From Paracoccus sanguinis (GTDB taxonomy: Bacteria; Pseudomonadota; Alphaproteobacteria; Rhodobacterales; Rhodobacteraceae): 55,341 bases of DNA. The position numbers were made by a program, and so were the translations under genes. The stretch spans positions 1 to 55,341 of the forward strand of contig NZ_FNNA01000010.1 in the NCBI RefSeq assembly GCF_900106665.1. The letters are read 5' to 3'. Positions within the stretch are counted from its first letter, which is position 1. Each line of letters starts with the position of its first letter. Below the pieces are notes generated by a model. It worked only from the letters and a program-made list of their open reading frames with translations, was not told where the DNA came from and made no database searches. Positions 7,772 through 17,390 of the stretch are shown here, one piece after another.

Positions 7772-10700
7772 TCAGGCCGCGAACCGCCCGCCTTCGATGA
7801 GGCGGGCTTGACCCAAGGCGCTGAGGCTTTCCAGCAGGGGCATCACCGACGCCGCGCGGGCGCGCTTGAACTGGCGCGCAACCTGTTCGGGCGTGGCCTC
7901 GCCCATGTCCGACAGGACGGCGCGGACGGCGGCGATCTGTTCGGGCAGGGCCTTGGGCCACAGCGCCTTGTCGGCGGCCTCGGCCGCCGCGCCCACGTCC
8001 AGTTCGACCTGCTGGCCCTTGGCGGCGGCAATGCGGCCTGCGGGGTTCTGATAGTCGGGGCGCAGCCAGCGGACCAGGCCCGCCGCTTCCTCGGCGGCGC
8101 GGGCGCGGTTCAGATCGACCAGGCGCGTCAGGATGGCCTCGTCGTCCAGGTCGGCGGGCCAGCGATAGGCGTCGGCCACGGCGGCGTCGATGCGGTCGTG
8201 GATGTCCCGCAGGATGCCCACAAGGCCCGCGTCATAGGTTTCCCGGTCGCGCCCTTCGATCCGTTCGCCGGCGCGCAACTTTTCCAGCACGTTGTAGAGG
8301 GCCGTCAGGGTCAGCCGGGGATGCGCGGCCTGCTGAGCCTTGCGATGCGCGTCCAGTTCCTCGCCCAAGGCGCGCAGGCGGGTCTTCTGGGCCTCGGTGG
8401 CATCTGGGAAGGGGAAGGGGTCGAAGCAAAGCGACTTGTTGTAGCGCGGGCGATCCTCCAGCGTGCCGCCTGCCTTCAAGGCCCAGGCAACATGGATGCG
8501 GCTGGACAGCACCGCCAGCGCGGCTGCGTCGTCCAGGCCGATGGCGATCAGCATGTTGTCCGGCAGGGTGTCATGGCCAAGAAACTGGAAGAAACGATGC
8601 TTGGCCGTTTCCACCGTGGCGATGTAGCGGGGCAAGCCTTCCAAGGCCGGACGCAACTGCGGGCGAGGCTTTCCATGCAGCCACCAAAGTCGGGCATATT
8701 GCGCGCTGTCGGGTGAAGTCGCGGCCTTTGCATCCCTTTCGGGCCGCACACGATCAGATAGCCACTGATAAACGGCGGGAAACCGGGTCCGCACCTCGGC
8801 CTCGGACAGGCCGAACAGGTCGATCACCATGACGCCGCGTGGCCTAGCGGTCAGGTCGCGGCCGTTGCGGTAGGTGCGGATATGCGCCTCCAGCCCCGGA
8901 ACGGTGCCCAGGCCAAGCGCCCGCGCCTCGGCCGGGGTGACGATGAAGCCCGCACCGTGCAGCTTCATTCCTGGTGATGAGATGCCATCATTCGCCCGCA
9001 GCGGCCTTGCCCCGGCCACATCCGCGCCGATCCGCAGGTTGGCGTGGATCTTGCCCACCTGCCCGGACAGGGTGACGGGCCGCCCCTCGGCCTCGCGCTC
9101 GCCCCGGCGTTCGTCCGTGACGGTGAACAGCCGCCCCGGCGATGATCCGGCCGCTGCCACGGTCATGGCGATCCGCACCGCCGCGCCGTCGCCCGCATCG
9201 ACCCAAGGGTGATCGGGGATGGCGAAGGCCAGCGACAGGGGTTTCTTCGGGTCGGCCAGATGCGGTTCCAGCACCTGCCGGTTAAAGGTCTGGCGCAGCG
9301 AATTGGTGGTGATGAAGCCAAGGCGCCGGGTCTTGCCCGCCCGCACGGCCAAGGCCGCCTTTTCCCACCAGAACATCACGAAATCGGCGCTTTCGGGCAT
9401 CTTGGGATAGGCCGCGCGCAAGGCCTCGGCATAGCCGTCGCCCAGGGCCTCGCGCATCCGCGATGCGCCGATGAAGGGCGGGTTGCCGACGATGAACTCG
9501 GCCTCGGGCCATTTGGCCGGGCGCGGCTTGAGGTAATCCAGAACCTGCACCCGCGCGGCCGGATCGGGCACCTGTTCGCCCGTGACCGGGTGGCGGATGG
9601 TGGACACCCCGTCCCAGCGGGTCACGGGGCGCCCCGCCCCGTCCAGCCGGGGGCGGGTGCCGTCCCAGGCCAGCACGGCGTCGCGGTTCTCGATATTGCG
9701 GAAGTCGCGCAGGACCGGCTCGGCCGGGCTGGCATTGCCGTGGGTGCGGAAATGCCATTGCAGGTAGCCGATCCACAGCACCAGCTCGGCCACGGCGGCG
9801 GCCCAGGGGTTCACCTCGATGCCCAGGAACTGGTGCGGGTCGACGGTGTGGCCTGCCAGCGCCAGCGCGCCCTGATCCTCGCCCAGCTCGCGCAGCAGGG
9901 CGATCACCTCGCCTTCCAGGCGCTTCATCAGTTCAAGCGCGACATACAGGAAGTTTCCCGACCCGCAGGCCGGGTCCAGCACCCGCACCTCGCACAGGCG
10001 CCGGTGGAAGTCGCGCACGGTCGCGCGGGCCTCGTCCAGCTTGTCCTGGCCTGCCAGCGTGACGGCCGCGGCCTGGATGTCGCGCCATTCGGCCCGCAGC
10101 GGCTCGATCACCGTGGGGTTCACCAGCCGTTCGACATAGGCGCGGGGGGTGTAGTGCGCGCCCAGCTTGTGGCGCTGGCGCGTATCCAGCGCGCGTTCCA
10201 GCAGGGTGCCGAAGATCGCCGGCTCGACCTCGCGCCAGTCGTGGGACGCGGCCTGGATCAGCAGGCCAAGCTGCATGGCGGACAAGGGCAGGGCGGTTGC
10301 CTCCCGAAACAGGCCACCGTTGAACCGCTTGAGGTCGCAGGACAGCGCCGGGCAAAAGCCGCCGGTGTTCATCGTCTGCCACAGGCTTTCCAGCATAGGG
10401 GCGGCGTGTTCGGGATGGCCGCGCCTGTCCTGGAGCAGCTTCGAGAAGGCCCCCTCGGGGATCAGTTGCACGTCCTCGGCGAACATGGTGAACAGGGCGC
10501 GCATCAGGAAGCGCGCCACCGCCTCGGGGGCATGGCCCTGCGCCTCGAAGGACCGCCCCAGTTCGGCCAGATGCTCGGCCACCTGCCGCGTGACCTGGGC
10601 GCTGACGCGGGTCGGGTCGAGGCTGTGCGGATCGGTCCAGATGGCTTGCAGGCGGGCAAGGGTCGCCTCGTCGCGCAGGTCGTCCAGCGTGATCCGGTAG

Positions 10701-11248
10701 CGGTTGCCGTCCGGGAACTGCGTGTAGCCCTGCCCCTGGCCCGAGAAGTCGGCATAGACCTCGATCACATGGCCCACGTCCACGATCAGCAGGAACGGGG
10801 GCCAGCCGTCCTCGCGCGCCACGGCGCGGGCATAGCCGTCGGCCTGGTTGCGGGCGCGCAGCATGGTGTCGTCCCACTGGCGGGAGCCGCGCCTGCCATG
10901 CCCCTGGCGCTGCACGGCCGGGACGCCGCCCAGCAGGTCGAGCTGGCTTTCCTCGGGCGCGGCGCCTGTGCCCTGCTTGGCTTCCATGACGAAGCAGCCG
11001 CGCCGGTAGAGGTCGATGAAGCCGCGCGACTGCGTGCCGGTATGAATGAAGGTCACGGGCCGCTCGAAGCGGTAGTCGTCGTTCTGCGCATCCGCCGTCG
11101 CGGGCTTGGGGGCCGGAACGTCCAAGAGCTGCGTCAGCTCGATGGCGAACTGCTGGAAATTGGCCCGCTCGCTGCCACCCGAGGCCGTCCAGCGGGCAAT
11201 GAAATCATCGACGTTCAAGATCGGTCCTGCCTGTTTCGGGCCACTCAA
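7772..11248 (-). CDS. MmeI-like single-chain restriction-modification enzyme
   Basis: 1158 residues. The N-terminal part has a PD-(D/E)xK-like nuclease signature: Asp79 in GFIDLY and Glu89-Ala-Lys91 in FVMEAKQG. A helical linker follows (EAVARFLMRALFTMFAEDVQLIP). The adenine methyltransferase domain has motif I VLDPACGSGNFLY (near residue 425) and motif IV GNPPFIGASRM (near residue 590). A target-recognition and C-terminal region completes the chain. This order matches the type IIL/IIG MmeI family, which cuts at a distance and methylates one strand. The start is TTG at 11248. Another TTG at 11218 has a better ribosome site (AGGA, six bases). There is no partner gene. It could defend the plasmid or help retain it. 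Confidence 0.8.
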   Translation of the reverse strand: MSGPKQAGPILNVDDFIARWTASGGSERANFQQFAIELTQLLDVPAPKPATADAQNDDYRFERPVTFIHTGTQSRGFIDLYRRGCFVMEAKQGTGAAPEESQLDLLGGVPAVQRQGHGRRGSRQWDDTMLRARNQADGYARAVAREDGWPPFLLIVDVGHVIEVYADFSGQGQGYTQFPDGNRYRITLDDLRDEATLARLQAIWTDPHSLDPTRVSAQVTRQVAEHLAELGRSFEAQGHAPEAVARFLMRALFTMFAEDVQLIPEGAFSKLLQDRRGHPEHAAPMLESLWQTMNTGGFCPALSCDLKRFNGGLFREATALPLSAMQLGLLIQAASHDWREVEPAIFGTLLERALDTRQRHKLGAHYTPRAYVERLVNPTVIEPLRAEWRDIQAAAVTLAGQDKLDEARATVRDFHRRLCEVRVLDPACGSGNFLYVALELMKRLEGEVIALLRELGEDQGALALAGHTVDPHQFLGIEVNPWAAAVAELVLWIGYLQWHFRTHGNASPAEPVLRDFRNIENRDAVLAWDGTRPRLDGAGRPVTRWDGVSTIRHPVTGEQVPDPAARVQVLDYLKPRPAKWPEAEFIVGNPPFIGASRMREALGDGYAEALRAAYPKMPESADFVMFWWEKAALAVRAGKTRRLGFITTNSLRQTFNRQVLEPHLADPKKPLSLAFAIPDHPWVDAGDGAAVRIAMTVAAAGSSPGRLFTVTDERRGEREAEGRPVTLSGQVGKIHANLRIGADVAGARPLRANDGISSPGMKLHGAGFIVTPAEARALGLGTVPGLEAHIRTYRNGRDLTARPRGVMVIDLFGLSEAEVRTRFPAVYQWLSDRVRPERDAKAATSPDSAQYARLWWLHGKPRPQLRPALEGLPRYIATVETAKHRFFQFLGHDTLPDNMLIAIGLDDAAALAVLSSRIHVAWALKAGGTLEDRPRYNKSLCFDPFPFPDATEAQKTRLRALGEELDAHRKAQQAAHPRLTLTALYNVLEKLRAGERIEGRDRETYDAGLVGILRDIHDRIDAAVADAYRWPADLDDEAILTRLVDLNRARAAEEAAGLVRWLRPDYQNPAGRIAAAKGQQVELDVGAAAEAADKALWPKALPEQIAAVRAVLSDMGEATPEQVARQFKRARAASVMPLLESLSALGQARLIEGGRFAA

Positions 11249-11530
11249 GCCGATTTCCGGCGGCTATTCCATGGCCTGTCCCTTTCGCTTTCGTTCTGAT
11301 CCCCGATCACCAGCGCAGCTAAGGTCAGGTGCGGGCCTTGCCGCCCGGCCAACGACCCGCGGCGACGCCGGAGAGGGAAAGCCAGGCCCTGAAGGCTTGC
11401 TGGAAGTGCGGCACCTCTGGAAACGGACGCTCGACGAGGATGCCGCAAATCTGACGCAGAACTGCCGCAGCCCCGGAGGACCTCTGGGGGTATGAACCAG
11501 CAGTGTTTATTTCCCGCCTAACACACCCAC
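11249..11530. other. No gene seen
   Basis: Short non-coding or relic stretch between the restriction-modification gene and an IS relic. A minus-strand frame (about 11325-11520) encodes a plausible but unrecognised peptide, possibly a leftover of an older gene. No promoter or repeat stands out. Confidence 0.4.
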
Positions 11531-11885
11531 CATCCGGGACCTGATGCTCGAGGCCGTCGAGCGACGGTTCGGCACATACCGTGCGCCTGCGGTCATCGAC
11601 ATGCTGTCCGACAACGGCTCGCATCGCGAGGGATACGCAGATCTTCGCCCGCCAGCTCGGCCTGAAGCCCTGCTTCACCCCGGTGCGAAGCCCGCAGAGC
11701 AACGGCATCTCGACAGGTAACGCCGCTGCCCGATGCACGGACCGTTCCCGAATTGATCGGAGCCTGGATCAAACGACGACAACGAACACCACCCGCACTC
11801 AGGGCTGAAGATGCGCTCACCCCGCGAGTTCATCGCAGCTCGAACCGCAACCGCCTGAATGTCCGGCGAAACGGGGGCAAGACCA
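11531..11885 (+). pseudogene. IS2-group transposase relic with right end
   Basis: This segment is nearly identical in patches to the 3' half of the orfB gene of the intact IS at 53307-54615. It covers IRDLMLEAVERRFGTYRAPAVIDMLSDNGS through MRSPREFI. It has internal deletions, for example after the DNGS core and before the C-terminus. It ends with the same right terminal sequence, GCGAAACGGGGGCAAGACCA (to 11885). The left part is missing. It is an older, dead copy of the same element and marks the left border of the metabolic island. Confidence 0.85.
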
Positions 11886-12013
11886 GCATTGATGAAGGCT
11901 GCCCAGACCATCATCAATGCCAGGTTCTGCCGATCATACCGATCCTGGCACGCTTCTGCGGCCTGTGTCCCATTTCGGCGCCGTCACCGTGCCACTAGCC
12001 GCTTCCCCTCCCG

Positions 12014-12787
12014 TCACTCCGCCGAGTTGAGCCGCATCCGGGCACGGCGTTCGCGGCGTTGCAGTTCCCGGCCAAGGCGGATCGACTGCTCGACGAAATC
12101 CAGGTGATCGCGGGCAGCCTTGTCGGCCCGGGCGGCGTCGCCCGCCTCGATCGCCGCGATGATTTCGAGGTGCTGGTCCAGCAGCTTGCGGCCGGTGCCG
12201 TCGATGCTGCGCAGCAGGTCGCGGTTGTAGAAGATGCCCCGCCTGGTCAGGTCGAAGACCGAGGCCATCATGTGGATCAGCGTCGTATTGTGGCTGGCGT
12301 CCACGACCGCGCTGTGCAGCCGGAAATCGGCCTCCTGCTCGGCCTCGCGGTCCTGAGCGTCCCAGGCGACCCGAAGCTCGTCCCGGATCGCGGCCAGGCG
12401 TTCCTTGTCGGCCGCGGTCGCGCGTTGGGCGGCGAGGCGGGTCGCGAATGCCTCCTGCTCGCGGCGGTATTCCAGATAATCGTGGAACGCCTCGCCATGG
12501 CGCGCGTAAAGGGCCAGCATGGCGGGCGACATCGCCCGTCCCGTGAGTTCCGCGATATAGGTGCCGTCGCCGTGGCGGACCGTGACGAGATTGCGGCTTT
12601 CGAGAATCTGCAGGGCCTCGCGCAGCTTCGGGCGCGAGACGTGGAAGGCGTCGGCCATCTCGCGTTCTGACGGCAGGCGGGCGCCGCCCCTCAGCACCCC
12701 GTCCACGATCATCGTCTCGATCTTGTCCACTACCATCTGGACCACCGATTCGTGGTCGATGGGTTCAAAGACATCCACTGCGATCAT
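12014..12787 (-). CDS. GntR-family regulator with FCD domain (lactate/pyruvate operon)
   Basis: 257 residues from ATG 12787, with AGGAG eight bases upstream. The earlier in-frame GTG (12796) overlaps the ribosome site. Residues 1-75 form the winged helix (LPSEREMADAFHVSRPKLREALQILESRNLV). The rest is an FCD ligand domain with ADFRLHSAVV, DQHLEIIAAI and DHLDFVE, whose Asp/His residues usually bind a metal and a carboxylate. FadR-like members such as PdhR and LldR respond to pyruvate or lactate. It diverges from aceE-aceF-lpd-lctP-lutABC, so local control of that operon, released by lactate or pyruvate, is inferred. Confidence 0.88.
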   Translation of the reverse strand: MIAVDVFEPIDHESVVQMVVDKIETMIVDGVLRGGARLPSEREMADAFHVSRPKLREALQILESRNLVTVRHGDGTYIAELTGRAMSPAMLALYARHGEAFHDYLEYRREQEAFATRLAAQRATAADKERLAAIRDELRVAWDAQDREAEQEADFRLHSAVVDASHNTTLIHMMASVFDLTRRGIFYNRDLLRSIDGTGRKLLDQHLEIIAAIEAGDAARADKAARDHLDFVEQSIRLGRELQRRERRARMRLNSAE

Positions 12788-13458
12788 GGTCGGCACTCCT
12801 CGACCGCGCGGCGCCAGCGGTCGGCAATATTATTTACCCCCGATGGAACGGTTTCAAGGCGACACGCATACAATGCAAGCAATTGTTATAAATTGTTTTC
12901 ATGGAAACGCGCTCTGCGCTCAATGGCCTCCCGCAGCGTGGTAAATTAAAATATTTACTTTCAACATAGGATAATAATATAAACCTCTTGCGGCAGACGA
13001 TTGCCGCCCGCCGGGAGGGGCGGTCAGAGGGAGCGGGAGGATGCCGATCATACCCAGCAGGACGCCTGTGCCTTGCCGAGGCGCGGCTTCACGGGCCGGG
13101 CCTGCGCAAGCCTCGAGGCTGGCTGCACGCGGCCCCGGACCGCACCGCCTGCCCGACGGGGCCTGACCGATCGCGTCGTCGCCATGATCCCCGGTGGGCG
13201 AGGCGCGGATCAACGGGACGGACCATCCGGAAGTCGTTCTGCGCACGGAAAGTCTCTGTGCAGGTCAAGACCATGTTTCGGTAAAAGGACGGCGCGGAAT
13301 GGCCGGAACCATCATCGGTCTGGCCGTCCCATACCCAAGCCCCATACCCAAGGGCGCCCTTCAGGGATCGGCCGCCGCTGCGCGCGCTGCAAGGCGCGCC
13401 TTGTCCCCGTCCACGCCAACCTTCGCATACCTCCGATAGTGCTTCAGCCAAGGGAAAC
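12788..13458. promoter_or_regulatory. Divergent regulatory region of the PDH/lactate operon
   Basis: This is 671 bp without a gene. An AT-rich block (12880-12985) stands out from the GC-rich surroundings. It includes the dyad GTAAAT-taaaat-ATTTAC (12941-12958) and a matching half site TATTTAC (12831-12837) next to the regulator gene. A plausible promoter for aceE is TTTACT (12954) with an AT-rich -10-like ATATAA about 17 bp on. If so, the transcript would have a leader of more than 450 nt. The dyad overlapping the -35 fits repression by the divergent GntR protein. No riboswitch was recognised. Confidence 0.5.
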
Positions 13459-16116
13459 ATGATGAAAGATCAGGCTTCTGACATCGACCCCATCGAATCG
13501 CAGGAATGGCAGGACGCGATCGCCGACGTGATCGAGCGCGACGGCGCGAACCGCGCGCATTTCCTGCTGGACAAGGCAGTGCAGCAGGCCCGCGCGGCCG
13601 GCGCCAACCTGCCATTCTCGGCTACGACGCCCTATCAGAACACGATCCCGGTGGACGACCAGCACGAGTTCCCCGGCGATCTGGAGATGGAATGGCGCAT
13701 CCGCACCATCAACCGCTGGAACGCCATGGCGACCGTCGTGCGACGCAACAAGGAATCCAGCGAATACGGCGGGCACATCGCCTCCTACGCCTCGTCGGCG
13801 GTGATGTATGACGTGGGCCTCAACCACTTCTGGCGCGCGCAGTCGGAGATTCACGGGGGCGACCTGGTGTTCTTCCAGGGCCATGTGATCCCCGGCATCT
13901 ACGCGCGGTCCTTCATGGAAGGCCGGATCACCGAGGAGCAGTTGCTGAACTTCCGCTCCGAGGTGGGCGGGGGCGGGCTTTCGTCCTATCCGCATCCCTG
14001 GCTGATGCCGGACTACTGGCAGTTCCCGACCGTCTCGATGGGCCTCGGGCCGCTGATGGCGATCTACCAGGCGCGGTTCATGAAATACATGCACAACCGG
14101 GGCCTGATCGACATGGCCGACCGCAAGGTCTGGTGCTTTCTCGGCGACGGCGAGATGGACGAGCCCGAAAGCCGCGGCGCCATCGATCTGGCCTCGCGCG
14201 AGAAGCTGGACAACCTGATCTTCGTCATCAACTGCAACCTGCAGCGGCTGGACGGGCCGGTCCGCGGCAATGGCAAGATCGTGCAGGAGCTGGAGGGCGA
14301 TTTCCGGGGCGCGGGCTGGAACGTCATCAAGCTGCTCTGGGGCAAGGGCTGGGACCAGCTGCTGGAGAGGGACACCACCGGCCGTCTGCGGCAACTGATG
14401 GACGAGACCGTGGATGGCGACTACCAGACCTTCAAGTCGAAGGACGGCGCCTACATCCGCAAGCATTTCTTCGGCAAGTATCCCGAAACCGCGGCGCTGG
14501 TCGAGGACTGGACCGACGACCAGATCTGGGCGCTGAGCCGCGGCGGCCACGACCCCGAAAAGGTCTACACCGCCTTCCGCAAGGCCATCGAGACGAAGAA
14601 CCAGCCGACCTGCCTGCTGATCAAGACCATCAAGGGCTATGGCATGGGTTCGGCTGGCGAGGGCCAGAACATCACCCACCAGCAGAAGAAGATGGCCGAG
14701 GAGCAGTTGCGCGCCTTCCGCGACCGCTTCAGGATCCCGGTCTCGGACGAGGATCTGCCCAAGGCGCCGTTCGTCGCGCTGAACACCGCGCAGAAGGCCT
14801 ATCTGGCCGACCGCCGCAAGGCCCTTGGCGGGGACTTCCCCAAGCGCAACTCGCAGGCGCCGAAGCTGGAGATCCCCCCGTTGGAGGCGTTCCAGGCGCA
14901 GCTGACCGGCACAGGCGAGCGCGAGATCTCGACCACCATGGCGTTCGTGCGGATACTGACCACGCTGATCCGCGACAAGAACCTGGGCAAGCATGTCGTG
15001 CCGATCGTGCCGGACGAAAGCCGCACCTTCGGGATGGAGGGGCTGTTCCGCTCGATCGGGATCTACAACCCCGAAGGGCAGCTCTACACGCCCGAGGACC
15101 GTGAGCAGATGTCCTATTACCGGGAGTCGGTGGACGGACAGGTGCTGCAGGAAGGCATCAACGAGGCCGGCGCCATGGCCGACTGGATCGCGGCGGCCAC
15201 GTCCTATTCCAACCACGGCGTGCCGATGATCCCCTTCTTCATCTACTATTCGATGTTCGGCTTCCAGCGGGTGGGCGATCTTGCCTGGGCCGCTGGCGAC
15301 AGCCGCGCCCGCGGCTTCATGCTGGGGGGCACGGCGGGCCGCACGACCCTGAACGGCGAGGGGCTGCAGCACGAGGACGGCCACAGCCACATCCTGGCCG
15401 GCACCATCCCCAACTGCATCAGCTACGACCCGACCTTCCAGCACGAGGTGGCGGTCATCGTCCATCACGGGCTCACGCGGATGTTCCAGGATCAGGAGGA
15501 TGTGTATTTCTACCTGACCCTGATGAACGAGAACTACAGCCACCCCGACATGCCCGACGGCGTCGAGGACGGCATCATCCGCGGCCTCTACCGCTTCCGC
15601 GAGGCCGCCCAGCCGGCAGAGCGGCACGTGAACCTGATGGGCTCGGGCACCATCCTGGTGCAGGCGATCAAGGCCGCCGACATGCTGGAAGCCGATTTCG
15701 GCGTCACTGCCGACATCTGGTCGGCCACCAGCTTCAACGAACTGGCCCGCGACGGCCAGGACGCGGCGCGGTGGAACCGGCTCAACCCGCTTAAGGCGCC
15801 GCGCGTGCCCTATGTCACGCAGGCGCTGTCAGGGGCGAAGGGCCCCTTCATCGCCGCCACCGACTACATGAAGAACTATGCCGAACAGATCCGCGCCTTC
15901 GTGCCGGGCCGCTACACGGTGCTGGGGACGGACGGCTTTGGCCGCTCGGACAGCCGCGTGAACCTGCGCCGCTTCTTCGAGGTGGACGCCAACCACATCG
16001 CGGCGGCGGCGATGGTCGATCTGTTCCGCGAGGGCGCGATCGACGAGGCCACGCTGCGGCACGCACTGAGCAGATACGACATCGACGGCGGCAAGCCCAA
16101 CCCCCGGCTGGTCTGA
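13459..16116 (+). CDS. aceE: Pyruvate dehydrogenase E1 component, homodimeric type
   Basis: 885 residues, close to the E. coli AceE length. The protein decarboxylates pyruvate with thiamine diphosphate and acetylates lipoyl groups on E2. The ThDP motif is GDGEMDEPES ending in INCNLQ. The transketolase-like central and C-terminal domains are complete (HILAGTIPNCISYDPTF, DGFGRSDSR). This is the homodimeric gammaproteobacterial-type E1, not the alpha/beta E1 usual for alphaproteobacterial chromosomes. Two ATGs are possible (13459 and 13462) after AAGGGA. It is the first gene of a seven-gene plus-strand operon. Confidence 0.96.
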   Translation: MMKDQASDIDPIESQEWQDAIADVIERDGANRAHFLLDKAVQQARAAGANLPFSATTPYQNTIPVDDQHEFPGDLEMEWRIRTINRWNAMATVVRRNKESSEYGGHIASYASSAVMYDVGLNHFWRAQSEIHGGDLVFFQGHVIPGIYARSFMEGRITEEQLLNFRSEVGGGGLSSYPHPWLMPDYWQFPTVSMGLGPLMAIYQARFMKYMHNRGLIDMADRKVWCFLGDGEMDEPESRGAIDLASREKLDNLIFVINCNLQRLDGPVRGNGKIVQELEGDFRGAGWNVIKLLWGKGWDQLLERDTTGRLRQLMDETVDGDYQTFKSKDGAYIRKHFFGKYPETAALVEDWTDDQIWALSRGGHDPEKVYTAFRKAIETKNQPTCLLIKTIKGYGMGSAGEGQNITHQQKKMAEEQLRAFRDRFRIPVSDEDLPKAPFVALNTAQKAYLADRRKALGGDFPKRNSQAPKLEIPPLEAFQAQLTGTGEREISTTMAFVRILTTLIRDKNLGKHVVPIVPDESRTFGMEGLFRSIGIYNPEGQLYTPEDREQMSYYRESVDGQVLQEGINEAGAMADWIAAATSYSNHGVPMIPFFIYYSMFGFQRVGDLAWAAGDSRARGFMLGGTAGRTTLNGEGLQHEDGHSHILAGTIPNCISYDPTFQHEVAVIVHHGLTRMFQDQEDVYFYLTLMNENYSHPDMPDGVEDGIIRGLYRFREAAQPAERHVNLMGSGTILVQAIKAADMLEADFGVTADIWSATSFNELARDGQDAARWNRLNPLKAPRVPYVTQALSGAKGPFIAATDYMKNYAEQIRAFVPGRYTVLGTDGFGRSDSRVNLRRFFEVDANHIAAAAMVDLFREGAIDEATLRHALSRYDIDGGKPNPRLV

Positions 16117-16137
16117 TCGGGAACGAGGAGGAACCAC

Positions 16138-17376
16138 ATGGCAATCGAAGTGAACGTTCCCGACATCGGCGACTTCAAGGATGTCCCGGTCATCGGCATC
16201 CTCGTGAATGTCGGCGACAGCATCGCCGTCGAGGACCCGCTGATCGAGCTCGAATCCGACAAGGCGACGATGGAGGTGCCAAGCCCCGTCGCAGGCCGGA
16301 TCGCCGCGATTTCGGTCAACGTGGGCGACAGGGTGTCCGAAGGCGCGCTGATCCTGACCGTCGAGGCCGAAGGAGTGACGGCCGCTGACGCCCCGGCGCA
16401 GGACGCGCCCAAGCAGAACATCCCGGACCGGCCCGCCCCGGCGGGGGGCGCCATCACCGACAGCGGTTTCGGCAAGGCCCATGCCTCGCCCTCGGTGCGC
16501 GCCTTCGCCCGCCAGTTGGGGGTCGACCTCGGCAGGATCAACGGCAGCGGCCGCAAGGGCCGCATCCTGCGCGAGGACGTGGCCGCCGCGCTGAAGGCCA
16601 GCGCCGCCCCCGTGGCGGCGGCCCCCACGCAGGGCGGCATGGGCATCCCGCCGATCCCGGTGGTGGACTTCTCGAAGTTCGGCCCCGTCGAGGACGTCGA
16701 GATGCCGCGCATCAAGAAGCTGTCCGGCCCCGCGCTGCACCGGTCCTGGCTGAACGTCCCCCACGTCACCCACAACGAGGACGCCGACATCACCGAGATC
16801 GACCGCTACCGCAAGGAGCTGGACGACGAGGCGAAGAAGGACGGATACCGCGTCACGCTTTTGTCCTTCGTCATCAAGGCTAGCGTCTCGGCCCTGCGGA
16901 AACACTGGGAGTTCAACTCGTCGATCCATCCCGACGGCGACAAGCTGATCCGCAAGTCCTACTACAACATCGGCTTTGCCGCCGACACGCCAAACGGCCT
17001 GGTCGTGCCGGTCATCAAGGACGCCGACCGTAAGGGGATCATCGAGATCTCCAGGGAACTGGGAGAGCTGAGCGCCAAGGCCCGCGCGGGCGAGCTGAAG
17101 TCGCAGGACATGCAGGGCGCGACCTTCACCATCTCGTCCCTGGGGGGCATCGGCGGCACGTCCTTCACGCCGATCGTCAACGCGCCCGAGGTCGCGATCC
17201 TGGGCCTGACCCGGTCGCGGATGGCCCCCGTCTGGGACGGCGCGCAGTTCGTGGCGCGCAACATGCTGCCGATGTCGCTGAGCTACGACCATCGCGCGGT
17301 GGACGGGGCGCTGGCCGCCCGCTTCGCCGCGACGCTGCGGCACCTGCTCGGCGATGTGCGCCGGATCATGCTGTAA
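16138..17376 (+). CDS. aceF: Pyruvate dehydrogenase E2, dihydrolipoamide acetyltransferase
   Basis: 412 residues with GAGGAGG upstream, 21 bp after aceE. There is one N-terminal lipoyl domain (residues 1-78, lipoyl Lys in ESDKATMEVPSP). An E1/E3-binding domain follows (SPSVRAFARQLGVDLGRI, about 118-155), then the acetyltransferase core ending with the catalytic LSYDHRAVDG and LLGDVRRIML. It moves the acetyl group from lipoyl to CoA and forms the core of the complex. E. coli AceF has three lipoyl domains, so this is the short form. A second, very similar lipoyl domain is fused to the next gene product. Confidence 0.96.
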   Translation: MAIEVNVPDIGDFKDVPVIGILVNVGDSIAVEDPLIELESDKATMEVPSPVAGRIAAISVNVGDRVSEGALILTVEAEGVTAADAPAQDAPKQNIPDRPAPAGGAITDSGFGKAHASPSVRAFARQLGVDLGRINGSGRKGRILREDVAAALKASAAPVAAAPTQGGMGIPPIPVVDFSKFGPVEDVEMPRIKKLSGPALHRSWLNVPHVTHNEDADITEIDRYRKELDDEAKKDGYRVTLLSFVIKASVSALRKHWEFNSSIHPDGDKLIRKSYYNIGFAADTPNGLVVPVIKDADRKGIIEISRELGELSAKARAGELKSQDMQGATFTISSLGGIGGTSFTPIVNAPEVAILGLTRSRMAPVWDGAQFVARNMLPMSLSYDHRAVDGALAARFAATLRHLLGDVRRIML

Positions 17377-17390
17377 GGGAGGGCGACGCC

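Noticed and set aside
13444..15627. Minus-strand open frame of 727 codons opposite aceE
   Set aside because: It is a high-GC shadow of aceE with no recognisable domain or start, while the aceE frame is fully conserved. The same applies to long frames opposite aceF, lpd, lctP, lutB, copA, the oxidase and the restriction-modification gene.
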